Shown one piece after another: positions 27,265 to 36,179 of a stretch of DNA of 64,000 nt. This DNA comes from Streptomyces sp. XY006 (GTDB lineage Bacteria; Actinomycetota; Actinomycetes; Streptomycetales; Streptomycetaceae). The stretch covers positions 62,001-126,000 of the forward strand of contig NZ_NOKT01000022.1 in the NCBI RefSeq assembly GCF_002237655.1, in the 5' to 3' direction. The notes beneath the pieces were generated by a model. The model did not search any database and was not told the origin of the DNA. It was given only the letters and a program-made list of their open reading frames with translations. Each line of letters opens with the position of its first letter. Position 1 is the first letter of the stretch. Both the position numbers and the translations under genes were made by a program.

Positions 27265-27908
27265 TTCGCCACCTCGAGGTCGGGTACGACCTTCCTCAGC
27301 TCGTCCGCCGAGAGCGCGCCGGCGCGCAGCAGCAGCGGCACCTCACGGGTCACGTCGACGATCGACGAGGGCACGTTGCCGGGGGTCGGGCCGCCGTCGA
27401 GGTAGACGGAGACGGAGTCGCCGAGCATCTCCTGCGCCGCGTCGCAGTTCTCCGGCGCCGGGTGGCCGGTGAGGTTGGCGGAGGACACGGCCATGGGACC
27501 GACCTCGGTGAGCAGCTCGATGGCGACGGGGTGCAGCGGCATGCGCACCGCGACCGTGCCCCGGGTGTCGCCGAGGTCCCACTGCAGGGACGGCTGGTGC
27601 TTGGCGACCAGGGTCAGGGCGCCCGGCCAGAAGGCGTCGACGAGCTCCCAGGCCAGCTCCGAGAAGTCCGTGACGAGCCCGTGCAGCGTGTTCGGGGAGC
27701 CGATGAGGACGGGGGTGGGCATGTTGCGCCCCCGGCCCTTGGCCTGCAGCAGGTCGGAGACCGCCTCCGAGGAGAACGCGTCGGCGCCGATGCCGTACAC
27801 CGTGTCCGTCGGCAGCACCACGAGTTCGCCACGGCGGACGGCGGACGCTGCCTCACGCAGACCGGTCACTCGGTCGGTCGCGTCGTTGGTGTCGTATCGC
27901 CGTGCCAT
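27261..27908 (-). CDS. Threonylcarbamoyl-AMP synthase, Sua5/YrdC family (215 aa)
   Basis: It makes threonylcarbamoyl-AMP from threonine, bicarbonate and ATP for the t6A37 modification of tRNAs reading ANN codons. Typical YrdC motifs are LPTDTVYGIGADA near residue 32, KGRGRNMPTPVLIGS and VAVRMPLHPVAIELL. A C-terminal extension beyond YrdC is short, so it is TsaC-sized. It precedes the phosphatase-like gene with a 4-base overlap and follows prmC. Confidence 0.93.
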   Translation of the reverse strand: MARRYDTNDATDRVTGLREAASAVRRGELVVLPTDTVYGIGADAFSSEAVSDLLQAKGRGRNMPTPVLIGSPNTLHGLVTDFSELAWELVDAFWPGALTLVAKHQPSLQWDLGDTRGTVAVRMPLHPVAIELLTEVGPMAVSSANLTGHPAPENCDAAQEMLGDSVSVYLDGGPTPGNVPSSIVDVTREVPLLLRAGALSADELRKVVPDLEVAN

Positions 27909-28014
27909 CTTTAGCTGGCCTCCTCGTACACGTGCTGCTGGGATGAAGTCCGTGAAGTCCGCGAGATCCGCGTGGTCAGCGGGATCCGCGCGGACCGCGG
28001 GGTGCCCCGGGTGC

Positions 28015-28860
28015 TCACGGCAGTGCCTTGCGGGCCGTGGCGAAGCGGGGGCGGTTGTTCAGGTCCGGGTGGTCGGCCGCGTCGGTCCAGCCGCGGTCCT
28101 CGGCGAAGATCCACGGCACCTGGCCGCCCTGGGTGTCGGCGTGCTCCACGACCACCACGCCGCCGGGGCGCAGCAGCCGGTGCGCGGTCCGCTCCAGTCC
28201 CCGGATGAGGTCCAGGCCGTCCTCACCGGAGAAGAGGGCCAGGTCCGGGTCGTAGTCCCGCGCCTCGGGGGCGACGTACTCCCACTCCGTGAGCGGGATG
28301 TACGGCGGGTTGGAGATGACCAGGTCGACCTGGCCGTCGAGGTCCGGGAAGGCCGTCAGGGCGTCGCCCTGGCGCAGCTCGACCCTGGACCCCTCCACGT
28401 TCTTGCGGGTCCACCGCAGGGCGTCCTCGGACAGCTCCACGGCGTACACGCGCGAGCGCGGGACCTCCTGGGCGAGGGCGAGCGCGATGGCGCCGGAGCC
28501 GGTGCACAGGTCGACGATGCAGGGCTCGACGACGTCCATGGCCCGTACGGCGTCTATGGCCCAGCCGACCACGGACTCGGTCTCCGGCCGCGGCACGAAC
28601 ACCCCCGGACCGACCTGGAGTTCCAGGTACCGGAAGTACGCGTGTCCGGTGATGTGCTGGAGCGGTTCGCGGGCCTCGCGGCGGGCGATGACCTCCCAGT
28701 ACCGGGCGTCGAAGTCGGAGTCCTTGACGGTGTGCAGCTCGCCGCGCTTGACGCCGTGCACGAACGCGGCGAGTTCCTCCGCGTCGGTACGCGGCGAGGG
28801 CACGCCGGCGTCGGCGAGCCGCTGGGTGGCCTGGGCCACCTCCGCGAGCAGCAGATTCAC
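28015..28860 (-). CDS. prmC: Release factor glutamine methyltransferase PrmC/HemK (281 aa)
   Basis: It methylates the glutamine of the GGQ motif in RF1 and RF2. The SAM-binding motif VDLCTGSGAIALALA is near residue 113, and the substrate-side NPPY motif (VISNPPYIP) near 180. It lies 30 bases downstream of its own substrate gene prfA, the common arrangement. Confidence 0.96.
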   Translation of the reverse strand: MNLLLAEVAQATQRLADAGVPSPRTDAEELAAFVHGVKRGELHTVKDSDFDARYWEVIARREAREPLQHITGHAYFRYLELQVGPGVFVPRPETESVVGWAIDAVRAMDVVEPCIVDLCTGSGAIALALAQEVPRSRVYAVELSEDALRWTRKNVEGSRVELRQGDALTAFPDLDGQVDLVISNPPYIPLTEWEYVAPEARDYDPDLALFSGEDGLDLIRGLERTAHRLLRPGGVVVVEHADTQGGQVPWIFAEDRGWTDAADHPDLNNRPRFATARKALP

Positions 28861-28890
28861 GCAAGTCCTCCGAGTGTGCTCGTTCGTGCC

Positions 28891-29967
28891 TTACGCAGCC
28901 GCCAGCTTCGCCGCCGAGTCCGCGTCGACGCAGGCCTGGATCACCGCGTCGAGGTCGCCGTCCAGGACCTGGTCCAGGTTGTACGCCTTGAAGCCGACGC
29001 GGTGGTCCGAGATGCGGTTCTCCGGGAAGTTGTACGTGCGGACCTTCTCGGAGCGGTCGACGGTGCGGACCTGGCTGCGGCGGGCGTCGGCGGCCTCCCG
29101 CTCCGCCTCCTCCTGCGCCGCTGCGAGCAGCCTGGAGCGCAGGATACGCAGTGCCTGCTCCTTGTTCTGCAGCTGGCTCTTCTCGTTCTGGCAGGAGGCG
29201 ACGACTCCGGTCGGCAGGTGCGTGATGCGCACGGCGGAGTCGGTGGTGTTGACGGACTGCCCGCCGGGACCGGAGGACCGGTAGACGTCGATGCGCAGAT
29301 CGTTGGGGTTGATCTCGACGTCGACCTCCTCCGCCTCGGGCGTGACGAGCACACCGGCCGCGGAGGTGTGGATGCGGCCCTGGGACTCGGTCGCGGGCAC
29401 GCGCTGCACGCGGTGCACGCCGCCCTCGTACTTCAGCCGGGCCCACACGCCCTGTCCGGGCTCGGTGGCGCCCTGGCCGCCCTTGGTCTTCACGGCGACC
29501 TGGACGTCCTTGTAGCCGCCCAGCTCGGACTCGGTGGCGTCGATGATCTCGGTCTTCCAGCCGACGCGCTCGGCGTAGCGCAGGTACATGCGCAGCAGGT
29601 CGCCCGCGAACAGCGCGGACTCGTCGCCGCCGGCGCCGGCCTTGATCTCCAGGATGACGTCCTTGTCGTCGCTGGGGTCGCGCGGGACGAGGAGGAGACG
29701 CAGCTTCTCCGTCAGCTCCTCCTGCTGCTTCTCCAGCTCCTTGACCTCGGCCGCGAAATCGGGATCGTCGGCGGCGAATTCGCGCGCGGTCTCGATGTCG
29801 TCGCCCGTCTGCTTCCAGGAGCGGTACGTCGCGACGATCGGGGTGAGCTCGGCGTAACGCTTGTTCAGCTTGCGCGCGTTGGCCTGGTCGGCGTGGACCG
29901 ACGGGTCGGCGAGCTTCTTCTCCAGGTCGGCGTGCTCGGCGACGAGTTCCTCGACGGCCTCGAACAT
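28891..29967 (-). CDS. prfA: Peptide chain release factor 1 (358 aa)
   Basis: RF1 ends translation at UAG and UAA. The GGQ motif lies in RSSGPGGQSVN at residues 235-237. The codon-recognition region (PATESQGRIH) is present. ATG 29967 (MFEAVEELVAEH) is chosen for the normal N-terminus and length. prmC follows directly. Confidence 0.97.
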   Translation of the reverse strand: MFEAVEELVAEHADLEKKLADPSVHADQANARKLNKRYAELTPIVATYRSWKQTGDDIETAREFAADDPDFAAEVKELEKQQEELTEKLRLLLVPRDPSDDKDVILEIKAGAGGDESALFAGDLLRMYLRYAERVGWKTEIIDATESELGGYKDVQVAVKTKGGQGATEPGQGVWARLKYEGGVHRVQRVPATESQGRIHTSAAGVLVTPEAEEVDVEINPNDLRIDVYRSSGPGGQSVNTTDSAVRITHLPTGVVASCQNEKSQLQNKEQALRILRSRLLAAAQEEAEREAADARRSQVRTVDRSEKVRTYNFPENRISDHRVGFKAYNLDQVLDGDLDAVIQACVDADSAAKLAAA

Positions 29968-30075
29968 CTTGGGGCTCCTGTGTACGGACGGGGGTGAAGG
30001 GCGGGCGACCAAAAACGCCGGTCCCGGCGCGCCCCTCGGTGGGGGCACTGCCGTGGACCGGCGAAATGGGGCTCG

Positions 30076-30297
30076 CTACTTCTTGGAGCCGGCGGCCTTG
30101 CCGAAGCGGGCCTCGAAGCGGGCCACACGGCCACCGGTGTCGAGGATCTTCTGCTTGCCCGTGTAGAACGGGTGGCACTCGGAGCACACGTCGGCCCGGA
30201 TGGTGCCGGACTCGATGGTGCTGCGCGTGGTGAACGACGCGCCGCAGGTGCAGCTGACCTGCGTCTCGACGTACTCGGGGTGGATGTCGCGCTTCAA
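30076..30297 (-). CDS. rpmE: Ribosomal protein bL31, zinc-binding form (73 aa)
   Basis: This large-subunit protein has the complete zinc ligand set: C16, C18, C38 and C41 (SCTCG and VCSECHPF). It is therefore the C+ paralogue that Streptomyces makes under zinc sufficiency. A gene for the zinc-free form is expected elsewhere. The position upstream of prfA is conserved in Actinobacteria. Confidence 0.97.
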   Translation of the reverse strand: MKRDIHPEYVETQVSCTCGASFTTRSTIESGTIRADVCSECHPFYTGKQKILDTGGRVARFEARFGKAAGSKK

Positions 30298-30440
30298 GGT
30301 GTCTCCTAGGTTTCGGGAGGGCGCCGGGTCGCCGCCGCGGGGTGCGGGAGCGTGAACCGGAGCCGACGTACCAGTCTGCCAGGACTGGGGCCATCCCCCA
30401 AAACCGGGGGTTGCGGTGATCTATTCCCCGCGGGCCGGTG

Positions 30441-30475
30441 GGGGTCGTTCGCGCAGTTCCCCGCGCCCTTTGGGG
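30441..30475. repeat. Intergenic hairpin of a dispersed Streptomyces type
   Basis: GCGCAGTTCCCCGCGC (30451-30466) with flanking GGGG and CCC stretches resembles a short, frequently repeated intergenic hairpin of Streptomyces genomes. It lies between the LCP gene stop (30485) and the rpmE start (30297), just downstream of the LCP gene, where it could terminate transcription. Recognition is from memory. Confidence 0.45.
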
Positions 30476-30484
30476 ACGTCTCCC

Positions 30485-31621
30485 TCAGGGGGCGTTCACG
30501 ACGCCCTTGGCCTCGCCGGTCGCCGTGTCCTTCGTCGCGCTCTTCGGGATCGGCTGGTCGTTCGCCAGGGCCTTCCAGATCTGGTCGGCCTTCTTCTCCT
30601 GGAGGAGGACGCGGTTGGGGTCGGCGGGGTCGTAGACGACCGGCATCGTCACCATGTGCATGTGCGAGGGGCTGATGCCCCGCAGGCCGCCGGCGAAGGA
30701 CGCGAGCTTGTTGACCGAGCCGAGGTCGGAGTCGGTCGTCACCGTCTTGGTCGCGGTCTCCGCGAGGTCGAGCAGCTTCTTGGGGCTGGTGAAGACGCCG
30801 ACGTCCTTGACCTGGCCGACCAGGGCCTTGATGAAGGCCTGCTGGAGCTGGATGCGGCCGAGGTCGGAGCCGTCGCCCACGCCGTGCCGGGTGCGGACCA
30901 GGCCGAGGGCCTGCTCGCCGTCGAGTCTGTGGGTGCCGGCCTTCAGCTTCAGGTGGCTGTCGGGGTCGTCGATGCTCCTGGTCGTGGTGATCTCGACGCC
31001 GCCGAGGTCGTCGATCAGCTTCTGGAAGCCGGCGAAGTCGACCTCCAGGTAGTGGTCCATGCGCAGGTCGGTGATGGACTCGACGGTCTTCACGGCGCAG
31101 GCGGCGCCGCCGGTGGAGTACGCGGAGTTGAACATCGTGTTGCGCGCGGCCGGGTGCTCGTTGCCCTGGGTGTCCGTGCAGGCGGGCCGGTCGATGAGGG
31201 TGTCGCGCGGGATGGAGACCACGCTGGCCTTCTTGTGGCCCTTGTAGAGGTGGACGATCATCGCCGTGTCGGAGCGGGCGCTGCCGTCGTCGGTGCCGCC
31301 GCCGAGCTTCTTGTTGCCGCCGGAGCGGGTGTCCGAGCCGAGGACCAGGATGTTCTCGGAGCCGTTGTCGGCCGCCTCGGGGCGGTCGGTGCCGAGGGCC
31401 TGGTCGATGTCGACGCTCTTGAGGTTGCCGTTGAGCTTGAAGTACACGTAGCCCATGCCGGCGCCGCCCAGGACGACGATGCCGGCGGCGGTCCACGCCG
31501 TGATGATCAGGCCCTTGTGGCGCTTGCGGGGGGCGCGGCGGCGGCCCCTGCCGCGGTGACGCGCTCCCGTGGTGCCGTTCTCGCCCGGTATACCCGGATC
31601 CGGTGTGCTCTCGGCAGCCAT
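30485..31621 (-). CDS. LytR-CpsA-Psr (LCP) family cell-wall polymer ligase (378 aa)
   Basis: LCP proteins attach teichoic acids, polysaccharides or related glycopolymers to peptidoglycan. A basic cytoplasmic leader (RHRGRGRRRAPRKRHKG) is followed by one membrane anchor (ITAWTAAGIVVLGGAGMGYVY). The extracellular LCP domain has the conserved ILVLGSDTR, SDTAMIVHL, VVSIPRDT and LVRTRHGVGDGSDLGR arginine motifs. It is a single gene inserted between the trypsin gene and rpmE. Confidence 0.92.
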   Translation of the reverse strand: MAAESTPDPGIPGENGTTGARHRGRGRRRAPRKRHKGLIITAWTAAGIVVLGGAGMGYVYFKLNGNLKSVDIDQALGTDRPEAADNGSENILVLGSDTRSGGNKKLGGGTDDGSARSDTAMIVHLYKGHKKASVVSIPRDTLIDRPACTDTQGNEHPAARNTMFNSAYSTGGAACAVKTVESITDLRMDHYLEVDFAGFQKLIDDLGGVEITTTRSIDDPDSHLKLKAGTHRLDGEQALGLVRTRHGVGDGSDLGRIQLQQAFIKALVGQVKDVGVFTSPKKLLDLAETATKTVTTDSDLGSVNKLASFAGGLRGISPSHMHMVTMPVVYDPADPNRVLLQEKKADQIWKALANDQPIPKSATKDTATGEAKGVVNAP

Positions 31622-31753
31622 GTGCTCCTCAGCTCGTCTACGGTCGGTTACCCCCTGCCGTCAGTGCCAGGCGTGGCCGGCCGGAACCCTTCCTCGCACC
31701 ATCGTCGCTCCGCCTGGTCAGACGGGGAAACTCGGGAAAGGGTTGCACAACGG

Positions 31754-31786
31754 ACTGTGCCCACCGCGTGGGGCGGTGGGCACAGT
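31754..31786 (-). terminator. Terminator of the trypsin/FG-GAP gene
   Basis: A perfect 14-bp stem (31754-31767 with 31773-31786, ACTGTGCCCACCGC and complement) with a 5-base loop lies 43 bases beyond the stop codon at 31829. Confidence 0.88.
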
Positions 31787-31828
31787 GTGTGGCCGGTGGG
31801 GCCGGAGGGAACCGGCTCACCTGCTGTT

Positions 31829-33637
31829 TCAGCCGAAGATGTCGTACTGCTTGAAGTCGGTGGCGACGGACTTCCTTGTGGCGAAGATCTCGCTGGTCGC
31901 CTTGCCGGTGCCGGCGTACAGGTAGAGCGTGCCGCCGGGGGTGCGGGCCAGGAAGTCGGCCTTGCCGTCGCCGGTCATGTCGCCGACCGCGTCGAAGGCG
32001 TTGTACGTGGTGCTGCTCCAGGTGCGCACCTTGATGCGGCCGGAGAACGCCCCGGTGCCGGACTTGCCGGTGCCCTTGTACAGGTAGATCGTGCCGCCCG
32101 TCTTGCTGCGGGCGATCAGGTCGGTCTTGCCGTCGCCGGTGAAGTCGCCCTTGCCGCGCACGGAGTTGTACTGGTTCCAGCCGGTGCCGACCTTCACGCG
32201 CGAGGCGAAGGTGCCGTTGCCCTTGCCGGGGTAGATCCACATGGCGCCGGCGGAGTCGACCGAGAGCAGGTCGGGCAGGTAGTCGCCGGTGACGTCACCG
32301 GGGGTGATGATGCGGGTGCGGCTCGCCCAGTTGTCGGCGATCTGCTTGGTGGCCCAGGTGCCGCTGGAGATCACGTAGTGGGTCCAGTAGACGTCGCCGG
32401 TGGAGCTGACCCGGTAGACCAGGTCCTGGTAGCCGTCGCGGTCGAGGTCGGTCTGCAGGACGACGTTGACGCCGTTCCAGTCGCCCCAGGACTCGCGGGC
32501 GGCCAGGGAGGTGCCGTTGGAGTTCTTGGAGTAGCCGGTCTTGGTGGAGGCGTTGCGCACCCACACGTCGGCCCGGTGGTCGCCGTTGATGTTGGTGTCG
32601 TCGAGCCGCGGGTAGGCGGCGCCCACGTAACTACTGACCTTGCTGAAGACGCTGTAGGCGCCCTTGGCGACGCAGTCGGTCACGCCCCAGGAGACGACAC
32701 CGACGATGCGGTTGTTGACGACCAGGGGGCCGCCGGAGTCGCCGTTGCAGGCGGTGGTGGTGCCGGTGTCGCTGCCGGTGGCGGGCTTGCCCGCGCAGAC
32801 CATGTGGCCCTTGACGAAGTCCGCGCCGTAGGCGGCGGAGCAGGTCGCGTCGGACTGGATGGGCAGCGTGGCCGTCTTCAGCGTCTCGGAGATGTCGTCG
32901 CTGGTGGAGCTGGTGCGGCCCCAGCCGTAGACCTTGGCGCTGGTGCCGGTCGCGTACGAGGCGGTGTCACCGGACGTCGTCATGCGGATCGGCGTGGCCT
33001 TGACCGGGACGGGCAGGGTGAGCACCGCGATGTCGTTGTCGATGGTCGTCGCGCTGTACGACGGGTGGCTCCACTGCCGCCAGACACCGGTGACGGTGCC
33101 GCCGTGCAGATCGGTGCCGTCGGCCGAGGGGAGCTGGGAGGTGCCGGTGACGATGGCGCCGTTGCCGTGCCAGTCGTAGCCCTTGACGCAGTGCGCGGCG
33201 GTGAGGATCTTCGTGGGCGCGACGACGGCGCCGCCGCAGAAGAAGCCGATGTCGTCGCCGGTGCTGGAGGTGCCCCGGTCGTCGTAGTAGTGGAGCTGGG
33301 CCATCCACGGCGCCGAGGTGATGGTGGTCTGGCTGCCACCGATGATCTTCGCGTCGACGCTGCCGGTGACGGTGCCCGCGCTGAGCGAGGCCTTGCTCGT
33401 CTTGCCTGCGACGTCGTCGCCGGCCATGGCACCGGCGACGCGCTGCTCCAGCTCGGCGAGGGACGGCGAGCCGGCCACGGCGGGCTTGACGGCGGGCTGC
33501 GGCAGCGGGGTGGCCGCGCCGGCCGACGTCGTCAGCAGCGCGGCGGCCACGGCTGCGGCCACGCCGGCCGCGGCCACGGGCAGTGCGATACGTATCCGGC
33601 GTCTGTGCCGGCCGCCCCCGGGCATGGATGTACCCAC
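31829..33637 (-). CDS. Secreted trypsin-like serine protease with C-terminal FG-GAP repeats (602 aa)
   Basis: A twin-basic leader and hydrophobic core (IALPVAAAGVAAAVAAALL, ending SAGA) form a signal peptide. After a propeptide the mature start motif is IIGGSQTT. The triad is visible: H in LTAAHCVKG, D in DNDIAVLTL and S in CNGDSGGPLV. The last ~260 residues carry FG-GAP/VCBS-like repeats (DLDRDGYQDLVYR, DVTGDYLPDLL, DFTGDGKTDLIAR, DMTGDGKADFLAR), calcium-binding beta-propeller blades. The substrate is unknown. It is monocistronic with its own terminator. Confidence 0.92.
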   Translation of the reverse strand: MGTSMPGGGRHRRRIRIALPVAAAGVAAAVAAALLTTSAGAATPLPQPAVKPAVAGSPSLAELEQRVAGAMAGDDVAGKTSKASLSAGTVTGSVDAKIIGGSQTTITSAPWMAQLHYYDDRGTSSTGDDIGFFCGGAVVAPTKILTAAHCVKGYDWHGNGAIVTGTSQLPSADGTDLHGGTVTGVWRQWSHPSYSATTIDNDIAVLTLPVPVKATPIRMTTSGDTASYATGTSAKVYGWGRTSSTSDDISETLKTATLPIQSDATCSAAYGADFVKGHMVCAGKPATGSDTGTTTACNGDSGGPLVVNNRIVGVVSWGVTDCVAKGAYSVFSKVSSYVGAAYPRLDDTNINGDHRADVWVRNASTKTGYSKNSNGTSLAARESWGDWNGVNVVLQTDLDRDGYQDLVYRVSSTGDVYWTHYVISSGTWATKQIADNWASRTRIITPGDVTGDYLPDLLSVDSAGAMWIYPGKGNGTFASRVKVGTGWNQYNSVRGKGDFTGDGKTDLIARSKTGGTIYLYKGTGKSGTGAFSGRIKVRTWSSTTYNAFDAVGDMTGDGKADFLARTPGGTLYLYAGTGKATSEIFATRKSVATDFKQYDIFG

Positions 33638-33700
33638 GAATGTCCCCCCTCGGGATCACAGGTTCGAAGAGAGCGTGATCCTACCTGTACATGGACACCA

Positions 33701-33736
33701 CAAAGGGCCGCCCCCCTCTCGGGGAACGGCCCTGTG
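33701..33736 (-). terminator. Probable terminator of rho
   Basis: AGGGCCG pairs with CGGCCCT, extended by inner C-run/G-run pairs, between the rho stop (33750) and the start of the trypsin gene (33637). The stem is slightly imperfect in the middle. Confidence 0.65.
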
Positions 33737-33749
33737 CGCGGTGCCTGCC

Positions 33750-35777
33750 TCAGTCGCCGTTGCCCGGCGCCGGGGTGGTCTTCTGGATCTGCATCAGGAA
33801 CTCGACGTTCGACTTCGTCTGCTTCATCTTGTCGAGGAGCAGCTCGATGGCCTGCTGCTGGTCGAGCGCGTGCAGCACCCGGCGCAGCTTCCACACGATG
33901 CCCAGCTCCTCGCTGCCGAGCAGGATCTCCTCCTTGCGGGTGCCGGACGCGTCGACGTCCACCGCCGGGAAGATGCGCTTGTCGGCGAGCTTCCGGTCGA
34001 GCTTGAGCTCCATGTTGCCGGTGCCCTTGAACTCCTCGAAGATCACCTCGTCCATGCGGGACCCGGTGTCCACCAGGGCGGTGGCGAGGATGGTCAGCGA
34101 GCCGCCGTCCTCGATGTTGCGGGCCGCACCGAAGAAGCGCTTCGGCGGGTACAGGGCGGTCGAGTCGACACCACCGGACAGGATGCGGCCGGAGGCGGGC
34201 GCGGCGAGGTTGTACGCACGGCCCAGACGGGTGATCGAGTCGAGCAGGACGACCACGTCGTGACCCAGCTCCACCAGGCGCTTGGCGCGCTCGATGGCGA
34301 GCTCGGCGACCGTGGTGTGGTCCTCGGCGGGGCGGTCGAAGGTCGAGGAGATGACCTCGCCCTTCACCGACCGCTGCATGTCGGTGACCTCTTCCGGACG
34401 CTCGTCGACGAGGACGACCATCAGGTGGCACTCGGGGTTGTTGTGCGTGATCGCGTTGGCGATCGCCTGCATGATCATGGTCTTGCCGGTCTTCGGCGGG
34501 GCCACGATCAGACCGCGCTGGCCCTTACCGATCGGCGACACGAGGTCGATGATGCGAGTGGTGAGCACGCCCGGGTCCGTCTCCAGGCGGAGGCGGTCCT
34601 GCGGGTACAGCGGGGTGAGCTTGTTGAACTCCGGGCGGCCGCGGCCGTGTTCGGGCGCCATGCCGTTGACGGAGTCCAGGCGCACCAGCGCGTTGAACTT
34701 CTCGCGCCGCTCGCCTTCCTTCGGCTGGCGGACCGCGCCGGTGATGTGGTCGCCCTTGCGCAGGCCGTTCTTGCGGACCTGGGCGAGGGAGACGTACACG
34801 TCGTTCGGACCGGGCAGGTAGCCCGACGTGCGGATGAACGCGTAGTTGTCGAGGATGTCCAGGATGCCCGCGACGGGGATCAGGACGTCGTCCTCGTTGA
34901 TCTGCGGCTCGGAGGCGATGTCGTCGCGGCCACGACGGCCCCGGCGGTCGCGGTAGCGCCCGCGACGGCCGCGCCGGCCGCCCTCGAAGTCGTCGTCGTC
35001 CTGCTGGCCGCGGTCCGGACGGCCGCCGCCCTGCTGGTTCTGCTGCTGGCCGCGGTCCTGACGAGCGCCGCCCTGCTGGTCGTCGCCCTTGCCGCCGCGG
35101 CGGTCGCGGTCGCGGTCCCGCCCGCGGTCACGGTCCCGGTCCCGGTCGCGGTCACGGCGGTCGCGACGACGGCCCTCGCCGCCGTCGGCGTCGGACTTGG
35201 CGTCGTTGCCCTGGTTGCCCTGGGACTGCTGCGCCGGCGTCTCGGCCTTGGGCTCGTTCTTCGCCTCGGCGGCGACCGTCTCCGGAGCGGAAGCGGGGGA
35301 TCCGGCCTCGGCGGTGGCGCGGCGACGGCGGCGCTCGGGAGCGTCGTCGGACGCCGGCTGGCCGGGGATCTCGATCTGCTGCTGGGCCGTGGCCTGCTCC
35401 GCGGGGGCCTCGGGGGCCTCCTTCGCGTCGGCCTTCTTCTCGGCCTTGTCGCCGTTGTCGCCCGTACGGGCCCGCGAGGTGGCGCGGCGCTTGGGCTTGG
35501 TCTCGGCGGTGGCGTCGGCCTTCGCGGCCGGAGCGGCGCCGCCGGACGCCTGCGCCTCCTTGATGACCTCGATCAGCTGGCTCTTGCGCATACGCGCGGT
35601 GCCCCTGATGCCAAGGCCGGATGCGACCTGCTGCAGCTCGGCCAGCACCATGCCCTCGAGGCCGGTACCGCGGCGCCGCCGGGAGCCGGCACCGGTGGCA
35701 GGCGCGGAGGCGTCCGTGGCGGGCGCGGCAGCGGTCTCCTCGACACGTGCGCCCATCAGATCGGTGGTGTCGCTCAC
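33750..35777 (-). CDS. rho: Transcription termination factor Rho (675 aa)
   Basis: Rho is a hexameric RNA-dependent ATPase helicase. The N-terminal helical domain (LEGMVLAELQQVASGLGI) is followed by a ~230-residue disordered insertion rich in Arg, Asp and Gly (DRDRDRDRDRG type), a hallmark of high-GC actinobacterial Rho that gives extra RNA binding. The cold-shock-like RNA domain (ILDILDNYAFIRTSGYLPG) and the motor domain (Walker A APPKTGKTM, Walker B VVLLDSITRL) follow. Confidence 0.97.
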   Translation of the reverse strand: MSDTTDLMGARVEETAAAPATDASAPATGAGSRRRRGTGLEGMVLAELQQVASGLGIRGTARMRKSQLIEVIKEAQASGGAAPAAKADATAETKPKRRATSRARTGDNGDKAEKKADAKEAPEAPAEQATAQQQIEIPGQPASDDAPERRRRRATAEAGSPASAPETVAAEAKNEPKAETPAQQSQGNQGNDAKSDADGGEGRRRDRRDRDRDRDRDRGRDRDRDRRGGKGDDQQGGARQDRGQQQNQQGGGRPDRGQQDDDDFEGGRRGRRGRYRDRRGRRGRDDIASEPQINEDDVLIPVAGILDILDNYAFIRTSGYLPGPNDVYVSLAQVRKNGLRKGDHITGAVRQPKEGERREKFNALVRLDSVNGMAPEHGRGRPEFNKLTPLYPQDRLRLETDPGVLTTRIIDLVSPIGKGQRGLIVAPPKTGKTMIMQAIANAITHNNPECHLMVVLVDERPEEVTDMQRSVKGEVISSTFDRPAEDHTTVAELAIERAKRLVELGHDVVVLLDSITRLGRAYNLAAPASGRILSGGVDSTALYPPKRFFGAARNIEDGGSLTILATALVDTGSRMDEVIFEEFKGTGNMELKLDRKLADKRIFPAVDVDASGTRKEEILLGSEELGIVWKLRRVLHALDQQQAIELLLDKMKQTKSNVEFLMQIQKTTPAPGNGD

Positions 35778-36179
35778 GAAGGGTCCTTCCCTGGAGCGGA
35801 CGTCGGCCTGTCTGGCTCGGCGACCGGTTGTGCTGTCCGGCTTCGGTCCGTGTGGTGTGAACCGTGCCGGGGCGGTGGTCCGCCTAAGCGGCGGAGGAAT
35901 CTGGTGATGGCGCTTCCTTGAGCCGTGGCACCCAGTGTCAGTGTCACGTGGCGTGGTCGCACCGGTTCCGGAGCATGCCCTGCGCCCCGCTCAATGTCCT
36001 TGTACGGCGTACGGTCCGACGTACGGAACACAGTGCGGCTTGGGGGGCTCCCGGAAGAATGTCTGTCCCGGACGGGGACACGAGGCACCTCGCCATGGTG
36101 GGGTCGGGTGCAGACTTGAGGTTAACACTACCGGATCCAACAAACATTCCCCCTCTCGAAATCCGGCAACCGCGCGCTG
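35778..36179 (-). other. 402-base gap: rho leader and promoter region
   Basis: No gene is supported here. The stretch lies between the thrB stop (36180) and the rho start (35777), so it must hold the thrB terminator and the rho promoter with a leader. TAGTGT, in the reverse reading near 36125, resembles a -10 hexamer, but a matching -35 is not clear. Rho genes are often autoregulated through long leaders, which would fit. Confidence 0.4.

Noticed and set aside
30416..34006. Plus-strand open frame of 1196 codons
   Set aside because: It is antisense to the LCP, trypsin and start of the rho genes, which have clear domains. It is an artefact of GC-rich third positions and has no known motif.
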